This document shows positions 52,601-54,851 of a stretch of DNA of 64,000 nt, piece by piece. Below the pieces are notes generated by a model. That model did no database searches. It was not told the origin of the DNA and worked only from the letters and a program-made list of their open reading frames with translations. Every line of letters starts with the position of its first letter. Within the stretch, counting starts at the first letter, position 1. The DNA is taken from positions 219,039,044 to 219,103,043 of the forward strand of contig BTPG01000001.1 of assembly GCA_036245525.1 (NCBI GenBank), written 5' to 3'. The translations under genes were made by a program, and so were the position numbers. This DNA comes from Semisulcospira habei. Lineage: Eukaryota > Mollusca > Gastropoda > Semisulcospiridae.

Positions 52601-54353
52601 TTAACACATTAAGTCCTAATGCACTACAGCAGGAGATGGATCATCTGTGATAATTCAAGGACAGTGCCTGATTTGCTTGAGGCCAGCAGGTTAATCTGGC
52701 AATACCCCTACATTATTATGGTCGATCCATCTCCTACACTGCTACATAGCCATTAGGTGACGTTCCCCCAAACTTTGATAATTACTATGGTAATTATTAT
52801 GTTTACCTGGCAAGTCTTTGACGCTCTGGTCTCGAATGAAGCCCAACACATCTGCTTGCTGAAGGTGAAACTGACCATTGGGTTTAGCACGCCTTGTGGC
52901 CAGGCGGGCTAGTAAAATACTGCCACCTGTCAATTTGAGAAATAAGATAAAGTAATAGTACTTGCAAAATGGCCATTAGTACTTCATGGTTTTTAATTCA
53001 GCAAACAAACATGCACTCTATTTTGTCACGGAGTTAGTTCAGAACATAACCTCCTGCCAGAGATATAAATTCACATGAGCAGTCCTGAGGCTCTATGCTT
53101 CTAGCAATTGAGTGAAGAACTTTAAGTGCAGACCAAACACTGAATTTAATATGTAAAGATTTTGAAAAGAACTGAATCTGTCTAGAGAACTAAACAATGA
53201 CATTTTCACTCATTCGAGACATGCCACATATAAATACATGGCAAACATCTACCTATCCATATATACTTATATTTATATACAGCACGCTCTTGAATGTGTG
53301 AAGGCAGAGAGCCATAACTTTGATGTCCCATTATCTAGGAGCTTCACAGTTTCAATGTACTACATCGTAAAACACATATATACCTAGTCCAGCAGAGGCG
53401 GTACAGCCAGTCTTCTCAGCGATCTCCTTGCGCAGCAGTTCCGCAAATTCCAGGGGTGTAGCTCCGGTATTTGTCAGCAAGTCAGTACAGTCAACCAACA
53501 TTTCGTCACAACTCACCGCCTCTATGTCATGGGTGTAGCTGCAACAATGAAAAGGCAATGAATATTGACTCTTAATTCATTACATTCAACAACTGCGGTT
53601 GTACAGGTTCTTGAAGATATCTGCCTATTGCAGAATGTTATTACAGATAACCACCTCTGCATGGATGAAAGATGGCAAAATGTGAAAATCCAGAAAGGCA
53701 GGCTGTAGTTTAACCCATTTTGCCCCGGGACCCTGCAGCAGGAGATGGATTGATCATGAAAATTCAAAGGGAGTGCCAGATGAGCTTGGCGCCTGAAGGC
53801 ACCAAGCTCATCTGGCACTACCATTGAATTATCATGATCAATCCATCTCCTACAACTGGTACATAGTCGTTAGACAATGCCTCCAAAAGTTTGGAAATGC
53901 GGCCATGGGATTAAGAGGGTTAAGATCAGCCCAAGTGCAATTTGGGTGCTGAAAATTATTTTTAGCATTTTCCAAGCAGACTTCACCTGAAATCTACACA
54001 TATTTCTAGTTTGACTGTTGTGACAGAAGAGCTTTGATTTTATAATATAAAACAAGACAATTTCTGTATATAACATTCTGACCTTAATATATCCTTCTTT
54101 GTTTCTTCTTTATTTCTATCCTTCATCGGCCAGCGTTCATGCATGCCTCTACCATATTACTTGGACCAAATGCAGCATTTCCTTTTCAGATTCTGTTCAA
54201 ATGCGATCAAAAGCTACAAATGTTATACCTTGCCACCGTGTCATAGAGAATCTTGGACACTCTGTTGTATCCCTCAAAGTCGTACGGGATGGTGACAAGG
54301 TCCGGGCACAGCTCTCGAGCTTTCCCCATGAACATCCCATTCTTCACTCCTGC
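16309..54353 (-). CDS. REV1: REV1 translesion DNA polymerase (3' fourteen exons, 5' end beyond window)
   Basis: REV1 inserts dCMP opposite lesions and abasic sites and holds other translesion polymerases at stalled forks in the nucleus. Fourteen exons join in consistent phase: 54229-54353, 53384-53538, 52807-52926, 51451-51671, 38407-38551, 37643-37773, 36930-37101, 36181-36368, 34685-34933, 23884-24117, 22325-22618, 20890-21046, 16930-17032 and 16309-16438, each bounded by AG and GT. They total 2,424 bases (807 codons plus stop). In order they encode palm with the catalytic SCDEMLVD motif, thumb, little finger with APVETAKFMG, a disordered linker, three ubiquitin-binding motifs, an Arg-Gly-rich stretch, and the C-terminal domain ending in SAYGSMLKTDWMLKVH. 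The BRCT domain and early palm must lie beyond base 64000 or be missing; I found no earlier exon in 54354-64000. The largest introns are occupied by DIRS and LINE elements. The family assignment is firm; splice sites are my reading, supported by phase. Confidence 0.95.
16784..16848. repeat. Hairpin family H3
   Basis: CTAGTCTGTGATTTTGGA and AAAATCACAGATCAG form an interrupted stem. Same arms as at 14330-14390, with a weaker half copy near 21762. Confidence 0.6.
16930..17032 (-). CDS. REV1: REV1 exon (C-terminal domain)
   Basis: Encodes PQADDVEVLVTYLGELVMDK and NLEQVDLVLRYLH, helices two and three of the C-terminal domain, including the D-L-E-K/Q-V-D-L-V pattern of REV1. The acceptor follows a T-rich tract ending ccag; the donor is CACAG/gtgatt. 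Confidence 0.95.
17219..17629 (+). pseudogene. Fragment of an unrecognised, probably transposon-borne, gene
   Basis: From ATG 17405 the frame reads MVDEPVKKKRKYHRLAP, with a nuclear-localisation-like PVKKKRK, and breaks after EKEKQDTPK. One frame over, MDMWQRVKQELGLTAHSAEF and DAFLLNQ precede a GTAAGT donor-like site, into which a solo LTR has inserted. I do not know the family; the layout resembles the first exons of DNA-transposon genes. It lies in the REV1 intron and in opposite orientation to REV1. Confidence 0.35.
17630..19313. mobile_element. Solo LTR, 1.68 kb
   Basis: Begins TGTCACG and ends CGTGACA (a 7-bp inverted terminal repeat), with the 5-bp duplication ATCTA on both sides (17625-17629, 19314-19318). 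No gag or pol inside. Contains AATAAAGGATTTG near 19189 as a plus-strand poly(A) signal, and TTAGTCATATTCACCT repeats at 19019-19090. Its sequence differs from the LTRs at 6.2 and 10.5 kb. Confidence 0.82.
19314..20327. other. REV1 intron sequence, nothing recognised
   Basis: May include the far side of the interrupted gene fragment at 17219. No coding or repeat family was identified. A 33-bp duplicated stretch (AGACAATATA CAGCACACAC type) occurs near 20250-20310. Confidence 0.4.
20328..20540. repeat. Hairpin MITE family H1 (subfamily A)
   Basis: Arms ATCATGATATCTCAAGGGTA / TTGAATTATCATGATCAATC around GGCGCC, with outer CCCCAAGGACCC and GGGTCCCGGGACT. Left TTAA present; right end mutated to GTAA. 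Confidence 0.88.
20540..20678. repeat. Hairpin MITE family H2
   Basis: GCAAGAGGCATAGATCCTCA, centre CCCCCACAACTG, right arm GACCTATACCTTTTGCA, ending GGGGTTAA. It directly abuts the previous H1 copy. Confidence 0.75.
20783..20835. repeat. Hairpin MITE H1, partial copy
   Basis: AGTGCCTGATAAGCTCTC and CCTAATCAGGCACTACCC only; outer parts lost. Confidence 0.6.
20890..21046 (-). CDS. REV1: REV1 exon (start of C-terminal domain)
   Basis: Ends with NLCGAVTLAEVRTLLSEWLE, the first helix of the REV1 C-terminal four-helix bundle that docks REV7 (Pol zeta) and the RIR peptides of Pol eta, iota and kappa. The first 25 or so codons are Pro/Gln/Ser-rich linker. The donor is CCAG/gtatgt, leaving one base of an Ala codon. 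Confidence 0.93.
21108..21317. repeat. Hairpin MITE family H1 (subfamily A), complete copy
   Basis: Starts TTAACCCATTTGCCCC and ends GAGAGGGTTAA. Arms match the 22087 and 53710 copies closely. It lies 62 nt upstream of the acceptor of REV1 exon 20890-21046. Confidence 0.92.
21643..21674. repeat. Perfect 15-bp palindrome
   Basis: GTCATTGGAAACACT, TC, AGTGTTTCCAATGAC. No relation to the MITE families was seen. Confidence 0.85.
22087..22295. repeat. Hairpin MITE family H1 (subfamily A)
   Basis: TTAATTAGTCCTGGGACCC at the left and AGGAGGGTTAA at the right. The interior is nearly identical to the 21108 copy, with a perfect GCTTGGCGCC / GGCGCCAAGC centre. Confidence 0.92.
22325..22618 (-). CDS. 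REV1: REV1 exon with ubiquitin-binding motif 3 and Arg-Gly repeat
   Basis: Starts VDPSFMEALPADLQSEIWAA, a third UBM that most resembles the second UBM of vertebrate REV1, then a basic stretch with about nine Arg-Gly dipeptides in a row. It has 98 codons, phase 0 on both sides. The TTAA end of a hairpin MITE lies 5 nt before the exon, so the 3' end of the intron is MITE sequence. Confidence 0.92.
22624..22830. repeat. Hairpin MITE family H1 (subfamily B) touching a REV1 exon
   Basis: TTAACCCATTATATCATGAG at the left. Core TTCAAGGGTGGTGCCAGAAT with inverted partner; right end GAATGAAAAGAGTT. Read on the minus strand, TTAA is followed by ATCAG and then the REV1 exon that starts at 22618. Confidence 0.88.
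23194..23622 (+). mobile_element. tRNA-derived SINE with V-type core and LINE-like tail (copy 1)
   Basis: The head, GGCACAGTGGTTAAGGCGCC and GGTGCGAAGTTCGATTCC, holds Pol III A and B boxes. The core contains TTCTTTCTCCGGGTACTCCG, resembling the V-SINE domain. The tail GTAAAGCGCCTATATAATA plus TTATTA repeats resembles the 3' end of the L2-like LINE (5770-5825). Not a functional tRNA gene. Confidence 0.88.
23884..24117 (-). CDS. REV1: REV1 exon with ubiquitin-binding motif 2
   Basis: Starts with IDPDVFDELPKDIQDQLKQE, a second UBM, followed by an Arg/Ser/Glu-rich tail (RSGGKERDTRSW, ESRSREERFSSS). It has 78 codons, with phase 0 on both sides. It is separated from the first UBM exon by the nested DIRS elements. 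DIRS B begins 40 nt upstream of its splice acceptor. Confidence 0.93.
24217..24470. repeat. DIRS A left inverted terminal repeat
   Basis: Inverse of 29975-30163. It contains a local hairpin, GTTGTGTTAAAACACAAC, and a GGAAGCCGGGTACCC stretch. Confidence 0.9.
24476..24570. repeat. DIRS A internal complementary region
   Basis: TCATGTCATCGGTAAGTATT is the complement of the left terminus and CATTACCGATGACATGACTG the complement of the right terminus. They are joined through AATTTG, the expected circle-junction sequence. In DIRS replication this templates the missing ends. Confidence 0.88.
24659..24990 (-). pseudogene. DIRS A tyrosine recombinase, C-terminal remnant
   Basis: In broken frames, ATNVTFGRDC and FVATGGWRAG align with ATSVALDRNC and ITAVGWRAD of element B, the region around the recombinase His-Arg and Tyr. 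The catalytic residues are no longer in one frame. Confidence 0.65.
25330..27850. repeat. Dispersed small hairpin units in DIRS A
   Basis: About seven copies of a unit with GAACCAGGCTCTTGGGAGAG then GCGGGTT, at about 25349, 25477, 26849, 26920, 27176, 27301 and 27787, several followed by TGCCGGCAAGGGGACCCC. Each can fold with CTCT pairing to AGAG, and AACC to GGTT. They sit among remnants of coding sequence. Confidence 0.75.
25573..26337 (-). pseudogene. DIRS A RNase H region remnant
   Basis: LLLSDNATAEVYFQDQGS corresponds to VLSDNSTVVAYIQNQGG of element B, the RNase H Asp-containing strand. Surrounding frames shift. The 254-codon antisense-looking frame here is not a protein in its own right. 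Confidence 0.65.
27540..28330 (-). pseudogene. DIRS A ORF1 (gag-like) cysteine-rich segment, duplicated
   Basis: CKRCGGFQWPSDIHTVCLLC and CAGCASDHTCDVCATWP at about 27580-27680 form a Cys-rich motif like that of DIRS ORF1 proteins. A related piece (GRCAGGRRTTTRSGLLCAGC) recurs at about 28050-28130. Element B has the counterpart at about 33920-34060. Confidence 0.65.
28800..29150. repeat. About 121-bp tandem repeat, three units, in DIRS A
   Basis: Units each contain GGTACCAAACTGCACG, a CTGCACG...GTGCAG hairpin, CAAGCACTAAGG and AACAACATATGTA. Repeats begin near 28806, 28930 and 29049. Non-coding. Confidence 0.82.
29160..29970. other. DIRS A interior, nothing recognised
   Basis: A 120-codon plus-strand frame (29568-29930) shows no family signal and is antisense to the element, so I treat it as chance. 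Confidence 0.4.
29975..30163. repeat. DIRS A right inverted terminal repeat
   Basis: Inverse of the left repeat; ends GAAGAAACAAAT at the junction with element B. Confidence 0.9.
30350..30465. repeat. DIRS B internal complementary region
   Basis: GTAATGCCATCGGTAAGTAT and ACATTACCGATGGCATTACT are complements of the left and right outer ends of B, joined through ATTCATTTG. Same layout as in elements A and C. Confidence 0.88.
30505..30592. repeat. Poly-C tract in DIRS B
   Basis: Runs of C broken by T and one G, ending in about 30 uninterrupted C. The minus strand is G-rich with many G-quadruplex-capable runs. The poly-Pro/poly-Gly frames are artefacts. Confidence 0.95.
30637..31690 (-). pseudogene. 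DIRS B tyrosine recombinase
   Basis: Integrates the circular cDNA by site-specific recombination. The N-terminal arm-binding part reads AARGFSDAAVAAIAAARRLS, TRKVYEGKWRVFQSW and LAEFFLWLFDD. After a frame shift near 31400 the catalytic domain shows KTCFLLALTTASRMSELHML (first Arg) and VRPLRG. A further break leads to MRAVATSVALDRNCSVKDI and TRFYLRDLSGQ (His-x-x-Arg region and Tyr). The catalytic residues are present but in different frames. Confidence 0.85.
31990..32540 (-). pseudogene. DIRS B RNase H
   Basis: Degrades the RNA of the replication hybrid. DKHINWLELKAVWLAL and EVLVLSDNSTVVAYIQNQGG carry the conserved Glu and Asp, followed by IPGYLNMVADALSRRG and PDIFRLICSRWEMPLVDLFA, a typical DIRS connection to the recombinase. 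A TAG lies near 32384 in the N-terminal part. Confidence 0.85.
32650..33321 (-). pseudogene. DIRS B reverse transcriptase
   Basis: SIDLSALNKFILAPHFRMET, FTISLDLSDAYLHIPIHPSS, YLRFAFGWVVYQFRALPFGL and NYLDDLLLHNL are the DIRS RT motifs, including the YLDD catalytic box near 32930. A stop (TGA) lies just before NYLDD near 32967. The part upstream of SIDLSALN, normally the GKWRPIIDL strand, is replaced by the hairpin-repeat array. Confidence 0.88.
33260..33775. repeat. Array of about nine covarying hairpins in DIRS B
   Basis: Units near 33268, 33327, 33380, 33426, 33483, 33547, 33628, 33690 and 33735 follow the plan CCCGCTC, 8-10 nt, GAGCGGGG. In the 33483 copy both arms change together (CATGCTC with GAGCATG). 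Spacing is about 45-80 bp, and poly-G runs follow several units. Confidence 0.8.
33776..34110 (-). pseudogene. DIRS B ORF1 (gag-like) remnant
   Basis: In broken frames: SCGDFQWPSDAHDACLPC, CSSDRMCDLCAK, then MWDFYKRDRPSWTRQSPRTS. The Cys pattern parallels the element A ORF1 segment and DIRS ORF1 in general. A stop interrupts it between AK and SEDRW. Confidence 0.65.
34404..34612. repeat. DIRS B right inverted terminal repeat
   Basis: Inverse of 30164-30315 plus 24158-24215. It contains the hairpin CAGTTGTGTAGGGGACACAA and ends GAGAAAACAAC. REV1 exon 34685-34933 begins 72 nt beyond. Confidence 0.9.
34685..34933 (-). CDS. REV1: REV1 exon with ubiquitin-binding motif 1
   Basis: Starts at its first codon with VDRKVLEELPPDIRRQIEQE, a match to the REV1 UBM, a helix-LP-helix motif that binds the Leu8 face of ubiquitin. 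The remainder is Ser/Arg/Asp-rich. It is an exact 83-codon exon with phase 0 at both ends. DIRS element B ends 72 nt inside the intron downstream of it. Confidence 0.93.
34934..35317. other. REV1 intron, AT-rich
   Basis: Contains an imperfect inverted repeat near 35003-35065 (ATCAGAATAATAATCTGAC...). A fragment of an H1 arm (GATGGATTAATCATGATGG) is at about 35214. Nothing else. Confidence 0.45.
35318..35740 (+). mobile_element. tRNA-derived SINE with V-type core (copy 2)
   Basis: Same family as 23194-23622: head GTGGCGCAGTGGTTAAGGCG and GGTGCGAGGTTCGATTAC, identical core CTCCGGGTACTCCGGCTC, tail GATAAAGCGCCTATTTAATG and TTATTA repeats. Confidence 0.9.
35788..35875. repeat. Long imperfect hairpin
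   Basis: CATCAGACCCATGTTGGCCG against ACTGCGGATGACATGGGCC and TGATGG. Not assignable to H1 or H2. Confidence 0.6.
35996..36145. repeat. Hairpin MITE H1, right-truncated
   Basis: TTAACTCATTGTGCCCGAG at the left. Core GATAGTTCAAGGGTGGTGGC with GCTTGGCGCCAAGC centre; right arm ends early. It lies about 36 nt from the donor of REV1 exon 36181-36368. Confidence 0.78.
36181..36368 (-). CDS. REV1: REV1 exon (disordered linker)
   Basis: Encodes LAQDNEGDCENAAQEMDEQE, a run of Pro-Leu-Ala repeats (LPELPALPALPSL), and a basic Ser/Arg stretch ending LSPSQ. No fold is recognisable. It is accepted because its splice sites keep phase with both neighbours, and because vertebrate REV1 has a disordered linker in the same place. 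Confidence 0.8.
36571..36725. repeat. H1-like core followed by a second hairpin
   Basis: GATAATTCAGCAGTGCTGC / GCTAAGCTATTCTGGAACC is a diverged H1 core. Directly after it, CCTTTGGCTGTTGGTAG pairs with CTACCAACAGCCAAAAGG across about 45 bp. Confidence 0.65.
36799..36902. repeat. (CA)n microsatellite
   Basis: About 104 bp of CA with one GA near the right end, inside a REV1 intron and very close to the donor of exon 36930-37101. Confidence 0.97.
36930..37101 (-). CDS. REV1: REV1 exon (linker after polymerase domain)
   Basis: Begins IGIQMHRLESVNFGSGVP, completing the conserved R-G-V/I-G-I-x-hydrophobic end of the REV1 polymerase core, then becomes polar and low complexity (SQNAEKSSDKEKTQDPPVSS). 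The donor is CTCAG/gtattg. A (CA)n microsatellite starts just 27 nt into the downstream intron. Confidence 0.88.
37102..37642. other. REV1 intron, nothing recognised
   Basis: No repeat family or coding sequence was seen between the two exons. Confidence 0.45.
37643..37773 (-). CDS. REV1: REV1 exon (end of little finger)
   Basis: Reads HGICNSLSKSTTLPMATDEA followed by the helix LLAKEALLLLKAMKANAADL and RG. It continues KFMG of the preceding exon into the conserved KFMGHGIC block and ends the polymerase domain at DLRG/IGIQMHRL. The acceptor (gctgtttcag) lies 21 nt from the TTAA end of a hairpin MITE. Confidence 0.93.
37795..38007. repeat. Hairpin MITE family H1 (subfamily A), complete copy
   Basis: TTAACCCTTTTAGCCCC and GGGGCTAAAAGAGTTAA are inverted termini bounded by TTAA. 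The arms CATGATAATTCAAGGGTAGT and its complement are perfect over more than 40 bp. 213 bp; lies 21 nt from a REV1 exon. Confidence 0.93.
38020..38234. repeat. Hairpin MITE family H2
   Basis: CTAACCCTTTCATTGCC at the left, GAGAGGGTTAA at the right. Interior GCAAGAGACACAGCTCCTCA and TTCATGAGGATCTATGCC. Confidence 0.78.
38407..38551 (-). CDS. REV1: REV1 exon (little finger)
   Basis: Encodes EEEAVKFVEELAGEVSTRLK, GMKGRTMTLKLMVRR and APVETAKFMG, the little-finger (polymerase-associated) domain that grips the DNA backbone. It starts in phase 0 directly after NYGIRFQK of the previous exon. The intron before it (38552-51450) is mostly DIRS element C. The donor GG/gtattt leaves one base of a Gly codon. 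Confidence 0.95.
38665..38900. repeat. DIRS C left inverted terminal repeat
   Basis: Inverse of 49970-50193. Includes ATTACTATATGGAAGGTACA and the hairpin TTGTGTATACCTACACAA. Confidence 0.9.
38905..39025. repeat. DIRS C internal complementary region
   Basis: TAATGCCAGCGTTAAGTATT complements the left end, and CATACTGATGGCATTACTAT complements the right end, with the joint at about AAAACATTGTTTT. Confidence 0.88.
39113..40190 (-). pseudogene. DIRS C tyrosine recombinase
   Basis: AVEAIAAARRPSTRKVYEGK and LPQLAEFFLWLF form the N-terminal part. DVTRKTCFLLALATAARVSE (Arg box) and RAHEIRAVSVSVAFDRNCAV (His-x-x-Arg box) form the catalytic part, with the Tyr segment frame-shifted near 39215. A TAA follows QAV near 40170, and other breaks occur near 39815 and 39490. 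Confidence 0.83.
40770..40832. repeat. (CA)n microsatellite
   Basis: CA array in the 3' UTR of the CR1/jockey LINE, with scattered CA-rich stretches from 40680. Confidence 0.96.
43598..44677 (+). mobile_element. 1.08-kb insertion with LINE-like ends
   Basis: Interrupts the RTE frame between YDI and TRRLSGKYG. ATTA occurs at both borders (43594-43597, 44678-44681). It starts ACAAGATGGCGGCC, like the L2-type LINE 5' end, and ends CCATGAGGGATTAATAAAG, then TATTATTGTATTGT. No coding sequence is recognised, so it is probably a non-autonomous or internally deleted LINE. Confidence 0.7.
45836..46696 (+). mobile_element. 861-bp tRNA-headed SINE-like element with poly(A)
   Basis: Flanked by CAAAAAAGGC (45826-45835, 46697-46706) within the RTE element. 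The head GGCCTCCGTAGCGCAGTGG and GATCCGGGTTCGAATCCC has A and B boxes. About 700 bp of unidentified body follows, then about 30 A near 46664-46694. It is much longer than ordinary SINEs. It differs from the V-type SINE in core and tail. Confidence 0.82.
48036..48520 (-). pseudogene. DIRS C RNase H
   Basis: LCTDASLAGWGAHLLPDFSA, DLAGKHINWLELKAVWLALI and CQELLILSDNATVVTYI carry the RNase H Asp, Glu and Asp. A TAG follows TYI near 48300. The frame then continues in other phases to MICRRWETPMIYLFATRWN before the LINE insertion. Confidence 0.87.
48714..48980 (-). pseudogene. DIRS C reverse transcriptase remnant
   Basis: LKAVTLHGEVTSLLQKAAME, then SRAFYSRLFVVPKPDGKWRP and IIDL, the RT entry motif. 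Directly after IIDL the sequence jumps to the region downstream of YLDD, so the catalytic core has been deleted. Confidence 0.82.
49083..49943 (-). CDS. DIRS C ORF1-like (gag) reading frame
   Basis: A 286-codon frame starting MKASALVDASHMAKRSKSLP, with RDLTEAFNAHLQNKLADGQF, WPDDVDMNFRQQWYVGHSQS and GKTEPQTATLIRNALACTGF. Position upstream of RT and its composition fit the DIRS ORF1 role (structural protein of the particle). The C-terminal third turns Pro/Ser-rich and may be out of its original frame. No Cys-rich motif is visible in this part. Confidence 0.6.
   Translation of the reverse strand: MKASALVDASHMAKRSKSLPQPPGFRDLTEAFNAHLQNKLADGQFFINRKWPDDVDMNFRQQWYVGHSQSFVCPLPSIDVGAEVQAGGKTEPQTATLIRNALACTGFLELTTQVIVWFVEEYSGDSAVRGGRFGTLQFFGPTRHPLPSVTANRVAYHGSTNALAAAANCDLIRRDTILRRCLSLPQWSSLSFVRLPWEALSCLDRPGRRSRNRPRTSGPAPLDLSPPGFRLPTRPWVTPCGTLDPPVSRAPFRTSRQSLPAHSRPFPAPATSSWPRAQRSGHGRVQ
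49970..50193. repeat. DIRS C right inverted terminal repeat
   Basis: Inverse of 38665-38900; ends TTGAGAAAACAAAT. Confidence 0.9.
50260..50453. repeat. Hairpin MITE family H2
   Basis: TTAACTAATTCACTGC to AACAATGGGGTTAA. Interior GAGGTTTAGATCCTCCTGAG, with the right arm largely lost (TTGCCTCTTGCTG). Confidence 0.72.
50958..51149. repeat. Hairpin MITE family H1 (subfamily C)
   Basis: CACCCATAAAGCCCTGA against TCAGGGCGTAAGGGGTTAA at the ends. Core GATCGACCATGTTATTTCAA, centre GGCGCCAGGCGCC, part of the left arm lost. Confidence 0.8.
51451..51671 (-). CDS. REV1: REV1 exon (thumb to little finger)
   Basis: Encodes VGWSMTKKLSNMGIETCGKL, LQKELGPKTGQSLYRFCRGE and DERPIRTEKERKSVSAEVNY. These are hallmark REV1 residues of the thumb helix-hairpin-helix and the start of the little finger. 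The donor is AAG/gtaaga. A hairpin MITE begins about 22 nt upstream of its splice acceptor. Confidence 0.96.
51693..51894. repeat. Hairpin MITE family H1 (subfamily B)
   Basis: ACATCCTCAGGCTGATTTT at the left, core TTCAAGAGTGGTGCCAGAAT with inverted partner, right end GGATGAAAAGGGTTTTAA. It begins about 22 nt from REV1 exon 51451-51671. Confidence 0.82.
51895..52600. other. REV1 intron, nothing recognised
   Basis: AT-rich intron sequence with a weak inverted repeat near 52290-52330 (CTCATAAGCCCCTG...CAGGAGCTCATGAG). No coding or family signal. Confidence 0.45.
52601..52783. repeat. Hairpin MITE family H1 (subfamily A), diverged
   Basis: TTAACACATTAAGTCCTAA, GCAGGAGATGGATCATC and GATAATTCAAGGACAGTGCC, with right arm GTCGATCCATCTCCTACAC. 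Ends before the usual right TTAA. About 24 nt from REV1 exon 52807-52926. Confidence 0.8.
52807..52926 (-). CDS. REV1: REV1 exon (palm to thumb)
   Basis: Encodes GSILLARLATRRAKPNGQFH, then DVLGFIRDQSVKDLPG. The first part is the conserved Y-family strand that precedes the thumb, and LPG begins the helix-hairpin-helix continued in the next exon (LPG/VGWSM). The exon is 120 nt and joins in frame on both sides. Confidence 0.94.
53036..53130. repeat. Hairpin MITE H2, diverged
   Basis: GCCAGAGATATAAATTCACA, TGAGCAGTCCTGAGGCTC, TATGCTTCTAGCAATTG. Recognisable only by alignment to the other H2 cores. Confidence 0.5.
53131..53383. other. REV1 intron, nothing recognised
   Basis: AT-rich with short TATA repeats near 53262-53280. 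No feature. Confidence 0.45.
53384..53538 (-). CDS. REV1: REV1 exon (catalytic palm, SCDE motif)
   Basis: Encodes YTHDIEAVSCDEMLVD, which contains the acidic Asp-Glu pair that binds catalytic metal in Y-family polymerases, followed by the helix EFAELLRKEIAEKTGCTAS and AGLG. The catalytic residues are intact. The acceptor is ttgttgcag and the donor CTAG/gtatat. It is 155 nt, with one base shared at each end. Confidence 0.95.
53710..53923. repeat. Hairpin MITE family H1 (subfamily A), complete copy
   Basis: TTAACCCATTTTGCCCC and AAGAGGGTTAA termini. The interior closely matches 21108-21317 and 22087-22295. Confidence 0.92.
54229..54353 (-). CDS. REV1: REV1 exon (palm/fingers)
   Basis: Reads AGVKNGMFMGKARELCPDLV and then IPYDFEGYNRVSKILYDTVA, the conserved REV1 fingers/palm stretch in which incoming-nucleotide and template contacts are made. 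The acceptor is a pyrimidine run ending CTAG; the donor is AAG/gtataa. It starts in phase 0 and ends with two bases of a Ser codon completed by the next exon. It is the most 5' REV1 exon I can find in the window. Confidence 0.93.
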
Positions 54354-54400
54354 CTAGAAGAAGAAGAATATAATTCACAGCAAAAGAAAATACCAGAAAA

Positions 54401-54645
54401 ATGTTTTTTTTAAATACTTACCGATGGCATTACTATGTGGAAGGTATACTTAGCTTACCGATTTCAGCCTAAGGTTCTGTTGTGTATACATACACAACCA
54501 GGGAGGCGGCTCTAGGGAGTCGATATCAAGAAACCCTGAGTAGCCTCCCCCCTTCCTTCCCTATCCGGTCACGTGTGCAGTGGTGCCATGCCAGTCAAAC
54601 GCTATAGCGCTCCAGCAGCAAGCAGGGTAGGCGTGGCACGGCAGT
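54401..54645. repeat. DIRS terminal-repeat fragment (element D)
   Basis: TACTTACCGATGGCATTACT, GCTTACCGATTTCAGCCTAA and CTACACAACC-like segments match the left terminal repeat of element C. Nothing beyond about 54645 matches. It is a truncated or solo terminal repeat, starting 48 nt upstream of REV1 exon 54229-54353. Confidence 0.82.
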
Positions 54646-54851
54646 TTCCCCTAGCCCACTTAGTTTGCCGATAGCGGTAACCTGATCCGCCTAGCGCAGG
54701 CATCGCCAGACTCCAGGCGGCTGCAAGCCCCGTAGTAGCAACAAAGAAGCAAAAACGGATACCTCTTGAGAACAACTAAAGATTTAGCCAATTTTCCAGG
54801 TTTTTACAGCACTAACATCTTTCTTACCTTAAAGGCAAATGGTCTGCCTTT